A stretch of 55,641 nucleotides of DNA from Roseburia sp. (GCA_023664685.1 JAMPFC010000006.1:1-55641); one strand, 5' to 3'. Positions 33,516 through 43,256 are shown, numbered from the stretch's first letter. The notes: a model not told the origin generated them from the letters alone. Made by a program: numbers and translations.

Positions 33516-34379
33516 ATGGACTCATTATGGATCAATGCTCCGGCAAAGATCAATCTCGGTCTGGATGTTCTCCGAAGACGGGAAGACGGTTATCATGAAG
33601 TAAAAATGATCATGCAGAGTATCCGGCTTTTTGACCGCCTGACTCTGACAAAGACGGGAAAACCCGGGATACACCTTCATACCAACCTGAAATTTCTCCC
33701 CGTAAATGAGGACAATCTTGTGTACAAAAGCGCAAAACTTCTGATGGATGAATTTGAAATCCATGACGGACTTGATATCCGTCTGGACAAACGCATCCCT
33801 GTCGCCGCCGGTATGGCGGGCGGAAGTACGGACGCCGCCTCCTGTATGCTCGCCCTGAACCAGTTGTTTCATCTGAGACTGTCCGACCGCGAGTTAATGA
33901 AACGAGGCGTTGCCTTGGGCGCTGATATTCCGTATTGCATCATGAAGGGAACTGCCCTGTCGGAAGGAATCGGAGAAATCCTGTCACCCCTCCCGCAAGC
34001 TCCCGACTGTTTTATCCTGATCGCAAAACCAAGCTTTCACATATCGACCAAATTTGTTTATTCAAACCTAAAACTTGATGAGGAAACCGTACATCCCGAC
34101 GTCGATCTCATGATCGACTGCATCCGCCGGAAAGACTTGTACGGTCTGTGCAACAATATGGCAAATATACTTGAAACCGTGACGATCCCGAAACACCCGG
34201 AGATCAATGACATTAAAAAAACCATGCTTGATCACGGCGCCGCCGGCTCACTTATGAGTGGAAGCGGCCCAACGGTTTTTGGTATTTTTGACGATCTGGA
34301 CAAAGCCAAAAAAGCGAAAGAGGCGTGCCGAAAACTGCCTTACCGCTGTTTTGTATTTGTGACAGATCTATACAGATAA
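33516..34379 (+). CDS. ispE: 4-diphosphocytidyl-2-C-methyl-D-erythritol kinase
   Basis: The start is at ATG 33516 behind GAAAGGA, giving 287 residues, the usual IspE length. It begins MDSLWINAPAKINLGLDVLR, the first GHMP-kinase motif, then PVAAGMAGGSTDAASCMLAL, the ATP-binding glycine loop, and LMSGSGPTVFGIFDD near the C-terminus. IspE phosphorylates CDP-methylerythritol in the MEP isoprenoid pathway. It precedes the leucine-rich-repeat gene by 26 bases and may be co-transcribed with it, although the genes are unrelated in function. Confidence 0.96.
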   Translation: MDSLWINAPAKINLGLDVLRRREDGYHEVKMIMQSIRLFDRLTLTKTGKPGIHLHTNLKFLPVNEDNLVYKSAKLLMDEFEIHDGLDIRLDKRIPVAAGMAGGSTDAASCMLALNQLFHLRLSDRELMKRGVALGADIPYCIMKGTALSEGIGEILSPLPQAPDCFILIAKPSFHISTKFVYSNLKLDEETVHPDVDLMIDCIRRKDLYGLCNNMANILETVTIPKHPEINDIKKTMLDHGAAGSLMSGSGPTVFGIFDDLDKAKKAKEACRKLPYRCFVFVTDLYR

Positions 34380-34405
34380 AAATATTTATTAAAAAGGAGG
34401 ATACT

Positions 34406-36064
34406 ATGATTTTTAAAGACACAAGGAAATTACTTATTATCACTCTGGCTCTTCTTGCACTTTCCGTTAGCGCTGTCTTATCAGGAGATAAAGTGCCGAA
34501 TGCACAGGCAGAAGAAACAGAGCCATTGACAATCACGGACGAGTCACTTTTTGAGACAGAGTATGTGGACAACCTCTTGACGATTACAGGTTTCCATCAG
34601 CCGGAAAGCGGAAACAACCTGACACAGATCGTTGTTCCAGCCGCCATCAACGGACAAAAGATTCGTGCCATCGGATCAAGAGCTTTTGCCAATGCCGGAA
34701 CCAACATCCACAACCTGTATTTGCCAGATACTCTGGAAAAAATCAATGACGAAGCATTTTGCTCCTGTACGCTGTTGCAGATTGGCAGCTACACATATGA
34801 TATTATCGGGGAGACCTTTGCTACAGTAGAATCCGCCAGTGCGGAAATACCATTTGTCGAAACACCAACGATCGACGCCAGCTCGCTAAAAAAGACGGAG
34901 TCTCAACTTCCATCAAGTCTAAAGGTAATCGGACAGAAAGCATTTTATGAATCTTCCGTAAACAATATCATAATCAATAGTCAGGATCTTATCATCGGCG
35001 AAGAAGCTTTTGCCAGCACTGGAAATCTGGACAGTATTATAGTAAATGAAGGGGCATCTGTCATAGAAATCAAAGAACGTGCATTCCAGAACAGTGGAAA
35101 TCTCCATCGTTTTTTGGTAAATGGCACCGTCGCCAAAATTGGAGTACGTGCTTTTGAAGGAGCCGGAAACTTAAACGAGTTAATCGTATCGAATACCGGA
35201 AGCATCTCCGTTATTGAAGAATATGCGTTCCAGAACTGTAATAATCTCCATATAGTAACTTTGCGGGGATCGCTTTCTTCAATTGGAAAAAATGCTTTCT
35301 GCCAGTGCGGAAATATGAATGATCTGGTCATTGATTCAACCACACCGTACACCATTGGCGAATATGCATTCCAAAATAATGCCAATCTTCACAATGTTAC
35401 GCTCTCCAATGGAATCGAGACGATCGAAAAGGGAACATTTGAAAACTGTACCAACATGGAATATGTATACCTTCCTGATTCTTTGAAAACTATTGAAGAA
35501 GACGCTTTTAAAAATCTTCCGAATCTTAAGGAAATCACGATCAATGAAAATGTAGAACTTGCGCCAAATGCTTTTGCCGGTGCAAGCGGTTCTACACTGG
35601 GCGCTCTTGCAAGCACAAACAATGCAAGCGCAAAAGCTCTGGCAGGCGTGACGTCAACACCTGAACCTGAACCGGTTGTCACTACACCCGTTCTCTCGAT
35701 CGCCCCTCCTCCCACAGTACCTCCTGTAACTACGGTCAAGGTTTCCGCCGTCAAACTGAAAAAGGCGAAGGTGAACAAGAAGAAAAAGAAGGTAACTCTG
35801 ACTTGGAGTAAAAACAAAAAGGCAAGCGGCTATACGATCTACAAAAAAGTTGTGAAAAAGGGAACAAAGGCTAAGAAAGCAAAAAAGATCAAATTTGTGA
35901 AAGTTAAGAACGTGAATAAAAAGACGTTAAAACTGACCCTTAAACTGGCAAAAAAATCCACGACATGGTTTTACGTAAAAGCATTTGTAAAAACAAAAAC
36001 CGGCGGTAAAACTGTAACCACTTACAGCAAGGCCTCCAATACAAAAAAAGTTGTGGTAAAATAA
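34406..36064 (+). CDS. Secreted BspA-type leucine-rich-repeat protein
   Basis: The start is at ATG 34406, with AAAAAGGAGG. The 552-residue product has a signal peptide (LLIITLALLALSVSAVLSG), then about ten LRR_5/BspA repeats (for example LNELIVSNTGSISVIEEYAF and LHNVTLSNGIETIEKGTFEN, about residues 50-390). A Pro/Thr linker (about 410-450) is followed by a very lysine-rich, fibronectin-like domain (WSKNKKASGYTIYKK). BspA-type repeats in gut anaerobes bind host or bacterial ligands, and the basic tail probably holds the protein to the cell wall. The same kind of basic C-terminus occurs on the large surface protein at 1962, which suggests a shared anchoring mode. Confidence 0.9.
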   Translation: MIFKDTRKLLIITLALLALSVSAVLSGDKVPNAQAEETEPLTITDESLFETEYVDNLLTITGFHQPESGNNLTQIVVPAAINGQKIRAIGSRAFANAGTNIHNLYLPDTLEKINDEAFCSCTLLQIGSYTYDIIGETFATVESASAEIPFVETPTIDASSLKKTESQLPSSLKVIGQKAFYESSVNNIIINSQDLIIGEEAFASTGNLDSIIVNEGASVIEIKERAFQNSGNLHRFLVNGTVAKIGVRAFEGAGNLNELIVSNTGSISVIEEYAFQNCNNLHIVTLRGSLSSIGKNAFCQCGNMNDLVIDSTTPYTIGEYAFQNNANLHNVTLSNGIETIEKGTFENCTNMEYVYLPDSLKTIEEDAFKNLPNLKEITINENVELAPNAFAGASGSTLGALASTNNASAKALAGVTSTPEPEPVVTTPVLSIAPPPTVPPVTTVKVSAVKLKKAKVNKKKKKVTLTWSKNKKASGYTIYKKVVKKGTKAKKAKKIKFVKVKNVNKKTLKLTLKLAKKSTTWFYVKAFVKTKTGGKTVTTYSKASNTKKVVVK

Positions 36065-36136
36065 GTTTTTACAAACTTATTAGCGAGTTGCTACGCAACA
36101 TCGGTATGTGCAAAAAAATATCAATCAAATAAATAC

Positions 36137-36192
36137 AGCCAGAATCCGTGAAAACACCGGCAAAATATTTTCATGGTTCTGGCTTGTTTTTT
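36137..36192. terminator. Strong terminator after the LRR gene
   Basis: AGCCAGAA (36137-36144) pairs with TTCTGGCT (36177-36184), extended by CCGTGAAAA/TTTTCATGG, about 17 bp in all. TGTTTTTT follows on the plus strand. The GH3 gene converges from the other side and may also use it. Confidence 0.8.
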
Positions 36193-36202
36193 CGTTCATA
36201 TT

Positions 36203-39028
36203 CTAGCGGAATCCCATATCATACTCCCCTTCCACATCAAGAGGCACACCTTCATCCTTTACTTTCTCGACCAGACGGAACTTCATCTCCTTTAACTCCG
36301 CGCCGCTCTGGGCAAAGTGCAATCTTACCACGACATATTTCGTCGCCATGCACACCCTTTTTGTGATCTGGCTCCACTGCCCGCCTGTCCCGTTAAATGT
36401 AATAACCCCAATCGGGACACTCTGTGTAAACACCGTCACCGGAATCTGCGCCATCGCTTCAAGTTCTGACCGAAATACGATTTCCATCTCATAAATTCCC
36501 TGATTCCCGATCGACAGGGCAAACACATAGTTAGAATCCTTAGACGGGTCGACATCTGCAAGCGGTATCGTCGTATTTTCGCTGACGTCAAAATACACAA
36601 TATCCTCCAGTTGAAAATCCTCCGCCTCCTGCGGCCGGTTCACCACATCAACTATAATTTCCTCCCCGATACTCCGCAGATATGCCGGAGTGCTGATGAG
36701 CTGCCTGCAAATATTTATTGCATTCCGCTGTAATTCACCTCTCGTAAGCCGGCACGCCGCCAACTCCTCAAGCGTGTTGTCTGATGTACAATTTTTACTT
36801 CCGTCCGGACAGACCATATACAAATCGTTCTGGGCTTTCGCCATCGCCGCAAAATCATTTCCTTTTGCCTCCCCGCTCTGCCCCTGACTGCTGATCTTTG
36901 CCCACCAGTCGGTCATGACGATTCCGGTAAATCCCCATTCTTCCCGCAGGATTGATGTGTTTAGTTCGTACCGCCCGGCAGTCCACACTCCGTTCAGTGC
37001 CCCATACGTCGTCATGATGGAATCCGCGCCACCCTCTCTGACTGCAATCTCAAACCCCTTGAGATAAATTTCCCGCAGCGCCCGTTCCGAAATTACCGAA
37101 TCCGTCTCCGTCCGCTTTGTCTCCTGATTGTTGCCGGCAAAATGTTTGATCGTCCCGGTCACTCCGGCACGCCTTAGTCCCCTGATCTGGGCGGCGGCCA
37201 TTTTCCCTGTGAGATACGGATCTTCAGAAAAATATTCAAAATTCCGTCCGTTTAATGGGTGTCTGTGAATGTTCATTCCCGGCCCCAGAAGGTTATCGAT
37301 TTTATTGCTTATCATCTCTCGTCCGGTAAAGGAATATAACTCCTCAATAAGCGGCAGATTAAATGTACACGCCATCAATGTCCCATTTGGCAGGCTAAAT
37401 GCCTTTAATCCACAGTCGATCCGCATTCCGGATGGGCCATCCGAGCAGCATCCACACGGTATCCCCATTTGCTGCAAATGCTTCGACACCCCGCCATAAG
37501 CTGCGGCTGTCCCCGGCGTAACCTTCGGGCTTCCCATGCCCTCGCCCCGGATGATACAAGAGAGATCGTCGTCGTCAAACTGCATGACAAACTGCTCCAT
37601 TGTGATCTTCTGCTCTGCCGCATCTTTTAATTTATACCCGCGGTCGCCTGTATAAGAAAGCTCTTTCGGAAGATTCTCTTTTCTTTTCTCGGCGTCCCGC
37701 TCCCGCCCCGTCGGCACAGGCTCGGAATCCATAAAAACAGAACCGTCTGCATTCAGGCGGGGTCGCATCCTCTCAAAAGGAAGTACCGGCGCCATCTGTT
37801 GCGCGTACTTTTTCACAATGACAAGCTCTTTTAATTCATATGACCCTGCCGGCACTGCATCACACACATTTTTTCCCACGTAAACGGTGTATTTTCCGAC
37901 TTCCAGTACATAGCAGTATGGATTTCCTGTCACCCCGGAATCGTCATACGATGCATACTGATAAGAAGAAATGTTGAATTTCAATCGTTCCGTTTCCCCG
38001 GGCTTTATCTCGCCTGTCTTGGCAAATCCGGCCAGCACTCTTGACGCCTTTCCCAATTTTCCCTGCGGTGCCTCCACATAAATCTGCACTACCTGTTTGC
38101 CCGCCCTAGTTCCGGTATTTTCTACCATTGTAGACAGCATGATTTCCCCACCCTCTGCACGAAAATCCACCACCCGCTCTGTAAAATCCGTATAAGATAA
38201 TCCGTACCCAAACGGAAAAAGCACCTTTTCCTTTGCTGCCGTCTCAAAATAACGATACCCAACATAAATATCCTCTTTGTAAAAATTCCTGACCTCGTCG
38301 CCAAAATTTTCCGTGGATGGATAATCCTCGATCCCTGCGGCGATCGTGTCTGCAAGATGCCCTGACGGATTTACCCGTCCGGTCAGCACATCGGCTACGC
38401 CATAACCACCGATCATCCCGCCCTGCCAACAGTAAAGCAACGCCTGACATTTTGACAGGCTAGGATGCGACATGTCCATAATCCCCCCGGTATTAAAAAG
38501 TACGATAACCTTTCCGAAACCCGAAGTCACTTTCTCGATCAAATCCGCCTCAATATCCGACAGCCGGTACGCCCCCTTTTCATCGACATTATCCCTGTCC
38601 TCGCCGGCTGTTCTCCCGATGATGATAAGCGCGATATCGTTTCTGGCACTGCACTCTCGGATCAACTCTTCTGTCACCGGCATTTCCGCCTGCGACCACG
38701 GTTCTGCCGCCCATCCAAGCCCCTCATCAAAGGGGTTCTCTTCCTCCCATTTGTCGTAGACCGCCAGAAGTTCCGGATCAACGGTCACATCCTTTTCTTC
38801 TAAAAGGGCATCCAAAATTCCTATCACTTTTGAGACATTTACCATCCCCCCGGAACCGGTTCCGCTCTTATAATAATGGCGCTGAATCCGCCCAAACACC
38901 GCCGCCTTGCTTCCTTTCGCAAGCGGCAGGACATTTTCCTCATTTTTTAACAAAACACAGCCTTCCGCCGCCACCTGCCTCGCTGTATCCGTGTATTCGT
39001 TCCAGTCCAATACCATCTTTGCACTCAT
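36203..39028 (-). CDS. Glycoside hydrolase family 3 beta-glucosidase, permuted domain order
   Basis: The start is placed at ATG 39028 because CAAAGGAGG lies 9 bases upstream. The 941-residue product has the GH3 domains in swapped order. Residues about 10-290 are the GH3 C-terminal alpha/beta domain (VAAEGCVLLKNEENVLPL, VIVLFNTGGIMDM, FPFGYGLSYTDF). About 300-390 is a fibronectin-like domain. The TIM-barrel domain comes last (SDGPSGMRIDCG, TIKHFAGNNQETKRTETD), with the catalytic nucleophile in GIVMTDWW near residue 705. Such inversions are known from Ruminococcus beta-glucosidases. No signal peptide is visible, so it probably acts on imported oligosaccharides. Its exact sugar specificity is not deducible. 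Confidence 0.92.
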   Translation of the reverse strand: MSAKMVLDWNEYTDTARQVAAEGCVLLKNEENVLPLAKGSKAAVFGRIQRHYYKSGTGSGGMVNVSKVIGILDALLEEKDVTVDPELLAVYDKWEEENPFDEGLGWAAEPWSQAEMPVTEELIRECSARNDIALIIIGRTAGEDRDNVDEKGAYRLSDIEADLIEKVTSGFGKVIVLFNTGGIMDMSHPSLSKCQALLYCWQGGMIGGYGVADVLTGRVNPSGHLADTIAAGIEDYPSTENFGDEVRNFYKEDIYVGYRYFETAAKEKVLFPFGYGLSYTDFTERVVDFRAEGGEIMLSTMVENTGTRAGKQVVQIYVEAPQGKLGKASRVLAGFAKTGEIKPGETERLKFNISSYQYASYDDSGVTGNPYCYVLEVGKYTVYVGKNVCDAVPAGSYELKELVIVKKYAQQMAPVLPFERMRPRLNADGSVFMDSEPVPTGRERDAEKRKENLPKELSYTGDRGYKLKDAAEQKITMEQFVMQFDDDDLSCIIRGEGMGSPKVTPGTAAAYGGVSKHLQQMGIPCGCCSDGPSGMRIDCGLKAFSLPNGTLMACTFNLPLIEELYSFTGREMISNKIDNLLGPGMNIHRHPLNGRNFEYFSEDPYLTGKMAAAQIRGLRRAGVTGTIKHFAGNNQETKRTETDSVISERALREIYLKGFEIAVREGGADSIMTTYGALNGVWTAGRYELNTSILREEWGFTGIVMTDWWAKISSQGQSGEAKGNDFAAMAKAQNDLYMVCPDGSKNCTSDNTLEELAACRLTRGELQRNAINICRQLISTPAYLRSIGEEIIVDVVNRPQEAEDFQLEDIVYFDVSENTTIPLADVDPSKDSNYVFALSIGNQGIYEMEIVFRSELEAMAQIPVTVFTQSVPIGVITFNGTGGQWSQITKRVCMATKYVVVRLHFAQSGAELKEMKFRLVEKVKDEGVPLDVEGEYDMGFR

Positions 39029-39218
39029 GCTTTGGGCCTCCTTTGCGAGCAATTTCCTGATACGTCTATTTTCGCTATATATTCTACCTAAAATATAGCA
39101 TATTTTTATCAAATCTTAAAGCTTTTATTCCAAATCTCCATTTATGTCGACAACATTCGACACACTGCTAACGCATTTTATGTTATACTTTAAAAAAGCT
39201 ATCGGGAGGTAAAAACTA

Positions 39219-39641
39219 ATGAAACAGTTATGGAAAAAAATCATACTTTTTACAATGATGTTTTCTCTTATTTTACAAGGTACGATCAGCAACGCCCATT
39301 CCGGAAGAACTGATGCCTCGGGAGGGCATCATGATTACAAAAACGCAAGCGGACTAGGCAGTTACCACTACCATCACGGTTATGGCCCCCACCTTCACCC
39401 AAACGGATCTTGCCCCTATGAGACCACTTCCAAACCAAATAAGTCACGACAGGAAACAAAAAAATATCAAAAAATGTTAAATGCACTTGGGTATACATGC
39501 GGTACTCCTGATGGCATACTTGGTTCTAAGAGCAAAAGCGCAATACGAAAATTTCAAAAAAAATATAATCTTGCGGTAACAGGAACTTTTAATAAGAAAA
39601 CGAAGAAAAAGATAAAAGAACAGTATACTTCCAAATATTAA
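39219..39641 (+). CDS. Secreted YHYH and peptidoglycan-binding protein
   Basis: A 140-residue secreted protein. A signal peptide (IILFTMMFSLILQGTISNA) is followed by a short YHYH-type domain, HSGRTDASGGHHDY with GSYHYHHGYGPHLHPNG, which is rich in histidine and has a conserved Cys in SCPY. Residues 75-140 form a PG_binding_1 domain (YQKMLNALGYTCGTPDGILG, KSAIRKFQKKYNL). It should bind the cell wall, and the His cluster may bind a metal. The RBS is GGGAGG. The family is often found with phage-type nucleases, but no nuclease is seen here. Confidence 0.88.
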   Translation: MKQLWKKIILFTMMFSLILQGTISNAHSGRTDASGGHHDYKNASGLGSYHYHHGYGPHLHPNGSCPYETTSKPNKSRQETKKYQKMLNALGYTCGTPDGILGSKSKSAIRKFQKKYNLAVTGTFNKKTKKKIKEQYTSKY

Positions 39642-39756
39642 CCACGTTCCGCATAATATAGGAATCAGCATTGCCAAATGCACCACTAAGAATAATTTTT
39701 ACGATCTTTATTAAAAATCTTGATTTTTTCAATAATTATGGTAGAATAGGATGTGT

Positions 39757-39827
39757 GCAGATATAGTTCATTGGTAGAATGCTAGCTTCCCAAGCTGGAG
39801 AGGCGGGTTCGATTCCCGTTATCTGCT
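39757..39827 (+). tRNA. tRNA-Gly (CCC)
   Basis: 71 bases. The acceptor arms are GCAGATA/TATCTGC, the T arm is GCGGG-TTCGATT-CCCGT, and the anticodon loop TTCCCAA gives anticodon CCC. The discriminator is T and CCA is not encoded. It marks the left border of the AT-rich accessory segment. Confidence 0.95.
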
Positions 39828-39831
39828 TTTT

Positions 39832-39876
39832 AAAAGACTGAAAGCATGAAATATGTTGTTTTCAGTCTTTTTTTAT
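39832..39876 (+). terminator. tRNA-Gly terminator
   Basis: AAAAGACTGAAA (39832-39843) pairs with TTTCAGTCTTTT (39860-39871), followed by TTTTATTTT. Confidence 0.8.
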
Positions 39877-40068
39877 TTTCTGTGGTACTAATTGGGGACT
39901 TATTATAGAGTGCGGTAATTTTTTGAAAAGTTTCGATTGAACCTTTTGCATAAATATGATAGTATTTTTATACGGAAAAGCCTTATGACAGGGTGGTAGC
40001 CTCCCAAGCTGTCACTGTAGATTTAGCCAGTGCAACCATTGGTTCACTAGACTTACAACAGATGGGAG

Positions 40069-40453
40069 GTGGCGCTGATGACGGATCTTCCTGATACGGT
40101 TGCCACAAAAGAATTAGCAAGCTTATATTATCAGAGATGGAAAAATGTCATACCTTAAAAAATAAAATGAAATTTGAGGGCGTGACAGGGAAAGCGTCCG
40201 TGTACGTGTACCAAGATTTCCGGGCACAGGTTTTAGTGTACAACATGGTACAAGACATCCGAAACAGTACAGACGAGGAGGCTGCAGCAGGGGACGTGAA
40301 AATGGAAATAAATATTCCATGCACATGAATGAAAATGTGGCGATCGGTCTTTTCAAAAAGGCCATGCTGAAAATCCTTCTAGAACCGAAAGAAAAAAACC
40401 GCATCCAAAAATTAGACGAACTGCAGGAGGAAATGGAACGATGTGTCCTGTGA
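40069..40453 (+). pseudogene. IS4-like transposase C-terminal remnant with frameshifts
   Basis: Three short frames together spell the C-terminus of an IS4-type transposase. Frame 1 gives VALMTDLPDTVATKELASLY and YQRWKN and ends in TAA at 40156. The next frame continues HTLKNKMKFEGVTGKASVY and VYQDFRAQVLVYNM to a stop at 40326. A third frame gives MNENVAIGLFKKAMLKILLE and ends at 40453. The order (Y-x-x-R-W, L-K-N-K-x-x-x-E-x-x-T-G-K, Y-Q-D-F) is characteristic. At least two frameshifts and the loss of the N-terminal half make it non-functional. It shows that this accessory segment carried an insertion sequence. Confidence 0.8.
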
Positions 40454-40865
40454 ACAAGGGAACTGCCTAGCAAAGAACGCAGAAAAAATACATCCAATAA
40501 ATATAAAAATAATCAAAAAAAGCCATTTTTAAAATACCCATACTTCTTCTAAGGCGAGATTATGGACATTTTTTATGAGCTGTTTAAAAAAGATTTTATA
40601 AAATGATCTAGATGTGCAGCAGAGATTCTTAAGTTTATGATGTTGGGCATAGCGGTGGTTTATTTGTTTCCCAAAGTTCCGTTTCTCTGTTGAGAAACTC
40701 CACAATGTGAAACAGGCTAAGGCCTAACAAAAATAAGCCGAGGGATTTTCATTGTGAAAACCTCTCGGCTATGTAAAATATTATAATTAAGGGATACTGA
40801 AAAACTGAAGTTTGTAGATGTGATTATGCTCGTCCCCAAATCCAAAATAGAATATTTCTTCAAAG
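40454..40865. other. Non-coding relic region downstream of the transposase remnant
   Basis: AT-rich with no credible frame. It contains a hairpin GTTTCTC/GAGAAAC (40681-40698) and a longer one at 40736-40770. It is probably decayed insertion-sequence DNA. Confidence 0.5.
40736..40770. terminator. Hairpin, possible terminator of the HEPN gene
   Basis: AGCCGAGGGATTTTCA pairs with TGAAAACCTCTCGGCT across a 3-base loop (40736-40770), 13 or more bp. The T tract is weak on both strands. Confidence 0.5.
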
Positions 40866-41864
40866 CTATTTATGTTCCTCATATAATCTTTTCATGCAGT
40901 CTCTACAATCAAATTCATCATCAAATGGATAAAACAACTCACCGCAGAAAGTACACTCACGTAAATCTTCCAATTTATACTTCATTCCACAATTAAAACA
41001 AAAATATGAATCGTTTGCTTTAACCATACTCTCACAACCACAATCTGGGCATGTGTATAACGGAAATTCTCCTCCATGATGACCTACTTCATATTCTGAT
41101 ATATGCAAAACATTTTCGATATATTTCTTAGCAACATTCATTGAATCATCAGAATACCCACAAAAATAACATTCACATTTTGCATCATCATCTCCATGTC
41201 TTAGAAGTTTCTCTCCACATTCTGGGCATTCAATTAAATTTTCTTCCAAAGTAATATTCAACGCTCTTGAAAGTGCTAGTTTTACAGCATCATCATGATG
41301 ACTTTTCAACCCTTTTATCATCACTGTTAACTCCTTGTAATATTCTCTTTCTCTATCTGTCAAACCCTCATTATCTTCTAATAAGTTTATGTTTGATGGA
41401 ATTTCAAACTCTTCATAATTCTTTCCAAGAAAATCTACAATAACTTCAACCGCTTTATTTATTATATTTTCGATAGCCTTTGGATTATTGTTAATAAATC
41501 CATGTTCAAATCTGTTTCTTGCATCTCGTAACCCCTTTAAATGCTCCTTCTGTTTTGCATCAAATAAATAACCACACATTTTTTCTAATCTATCTATTGC
41601 TGTATTGCTATCTACAGTTTTCAACGAACCATCTTTATAGCTCTTTTTTGATGCCTTATTCATGTCATCAAAAATATACGTCCAATGTTCAATATTTAAT
41701 CGACTCTTGAAAACTAATTCAATCCCAGATGATAAATGCAATAATGCATACTTTAACTCTCTGTCTTGTATACTTTCTTCAATATTCCCCTTCTCTGCTT
41801 TTTGAAGATGTGAAATTCCTGATATAATAAAATCCATTCCATTCTCTAACATTGAATACTGCAT
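40866..41864 (-). CDS. HEPN-domain protein with three zinc-ribbon motifs
   Basis: A 332-residue protein. The N-terminal 150 residues are helical and resemble a HEPN domain: KYALLHLSSGIELVFKSRL, then LRDARNRFEHGF, whose R116-N117-x3-H121 fits the RNxxxH active site of HEPN ribonucleases. Residues about 215-327 have three Cys-pair motifs (CPECGEKLL/CYFCG, CPDCGCESM/CFNCG, CTFCGEL/CRDC), which may bind zinc and nucleic acid. The start has AATGGAGG. Family members are scattered and poorly characterised, and HEPN toxins in defence or toxin-antitoxin systems are the closest analogy. No antitoxin is seen next to it. The gene is AT-rich compared with the core genome. Confidence 0.7.
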   Translation of the reverse strand: MQYSMLENGMDFIISGISHLQKAEKGNIEESIQDRELKYALLHLSSGIELVFKSRLNIEHWTYIFDDMNKASKKSYKDGSLKTVDSNTAIDRLEKMCGYLFDAKQKEHLKGLRDARNRFEHGFINNNPKAIENIINKAVEVIVDFLGKNYEEFEIPSNINLLEDNEGLTDREREYYKELTVMIKGLKSHHDDAVKLALSRALNITLEENLIECPECGEKLLRHGDDDAKCECYFCGYSDDSMNVAKKYIENVLHISEYEVGHHGGEFPLYTCPDCGCESMVKANDSYFCFNCGMKYKLEDLRECTFCGELFYPFDDEFDCRDCMKRLYEEHK

Positions 41865-42250
41865 CTTATCTCCTCCATTTATCCTACAGCCTATTCCACT
41901 CTATTTATTTCTAACATTCTATTTACACAAGCCTTTTCGATAGCGTAAATTTACTGTAGGAAAACAAAAGGCCAACTGCACCTGAGATGTGTTCCAGACT
42001 GATTCACTATCTTTACTATATCACATTTTTCTTTTTTTACAAGTCCCAAATATGATTGAGATAACGATAAAGTAAAATTCTGTAAGTAAAAGTAATTTTC
42101 TCATAAATATGCTGACTTTATTATAAAAAAGATTCCAAATGTTTTCTGAATCACGATCTGCTCCAAAACTTCTAAATTAAGGAAGTCCTTTTGTAACAAT
42201 GCAATGGGGCTTTAAATGGTTTATCATTACTTAAGTAGGAGGAGATGTAG
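41865..42250. other. Intergenic region between divergent HEPN and recombinase genes
   Basis: 386 AT-rich bases carrying divergent promoters that I cannot place with certainty. No gene, tRNA or strong hairpin is seen. Confidence 0.5.
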
Positions 42251-42868
<618 letters not shown>

Positions 42869-42890
42869 ATATAGGATTTAGAATAGTTTT

Positions 42891-42922
42891 AGAGTGTCAA
42901 AATGTGTACCTTTTGACACTCT
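42891..42922. repeat. 32-bp palindrome, possible left recombination site
   Basis: AGAGTGTCAAAA (42891-42902), centre TGTGTACC, TTTTGACACTCT (42911-42922): perfect 12-bp arms with no T tract after it. Its right half, GTGTACCTTTTGACA (42904-42918), is the exact reverse complement of 43063-43077. The whole site resembles the palindromic dimer sites of serine recombinases. Confidence 0.6.
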
Positions 42923-42951
42923 AGTTACGTGGAATATTTTACTATATTTTT

Positions 42952-42980
42952 TTGACATATGCAACAAATTTTTACATATT
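42952..42980 (+). promoter_or_regulatory. Promoter-like sequence inside the putative invertible segment
   Basis: TTGACA (42952-42957), 17 bases, CATATT (42975-42980), pointing at the HTH gene and the surface protein genes downstream. The -10 box is imperfect. Confidence 0.45.
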
Positions 42981-43062
42981 TTGAGTGATTTTTGAGTGAT
43001 TCTGAATGAAATATTGTCTAAATTTGATATTTTTATGCACAAATAGGTGTGTAGAGGGATAC

Positions 43063-43077
43063 TGTCAAAAGGTACAC
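43063..43077. repeat. Right inverted repeat, possible recombination site
   Basis: TGTCAAAAGGTACAC is the exact reverse complement of 42904-42918. Over 26 bases the two sites match at about 21 positions. It lies 23 bases upstream of the HTH gene start. Confidence 0.6.
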
Positions 43078-43100
43078 TTTATGAAACAAGGAGGGAAAGG

Positions 43101-43256
43101 ATGGGTGATATAGGAACAAAAGAAGCGGCAAAAAGATGGAATGTGACTCAGCAGACAGTACAAATTTGGTGTCGAGAAGGAAAGATATCTGGTGCAACTC
43201 AAGACAAAAAAGGTAGTCCGTGGCACATTCCTCGTGATGCACAAAGGCCTAATTAA
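43101..43256 (+). CDS. Small excisionase/MerR-like HTH protein
   Basis: A 51-residue protein at ATG 43101, with AAGGAGGGAAAGG before it. It begins MGDIGTKEAAKRWNVTQQTV and continues QIWCREGKISGATQ, then PWHIPRDAQRP. The pattern T-x-x-E-A-A-x-x-x-x-V-x-x-x-T-V-x-x-W-x-x-x-G is the winged-helix of excisionase/MerR-like DNA-binding domains. In mobile elements such proteins direct a recombinase or control its gene. The longer frame to 43047 includes the inverted repeat and has no ribosome site. It may be an accessory factor of the serine recombinase. Confidence 0.8.
   Translation: MGDIGTKEAAKRWNVTQQTVQIWCREGKISGATQDKKGSPWHIPRDAQRPN

Noticed and set aside
40001-40025. Apparent second tRNA-Gly anticodon arm (TAGCCTCCCAAGCTG)
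   Set aside because: Only about 14 bases resemble the tRNA-Gly stem, with no acceptor or T arm around it, so it is probably chance or part of a TGACAG/CTGTCA hairpin and not an attachment site.
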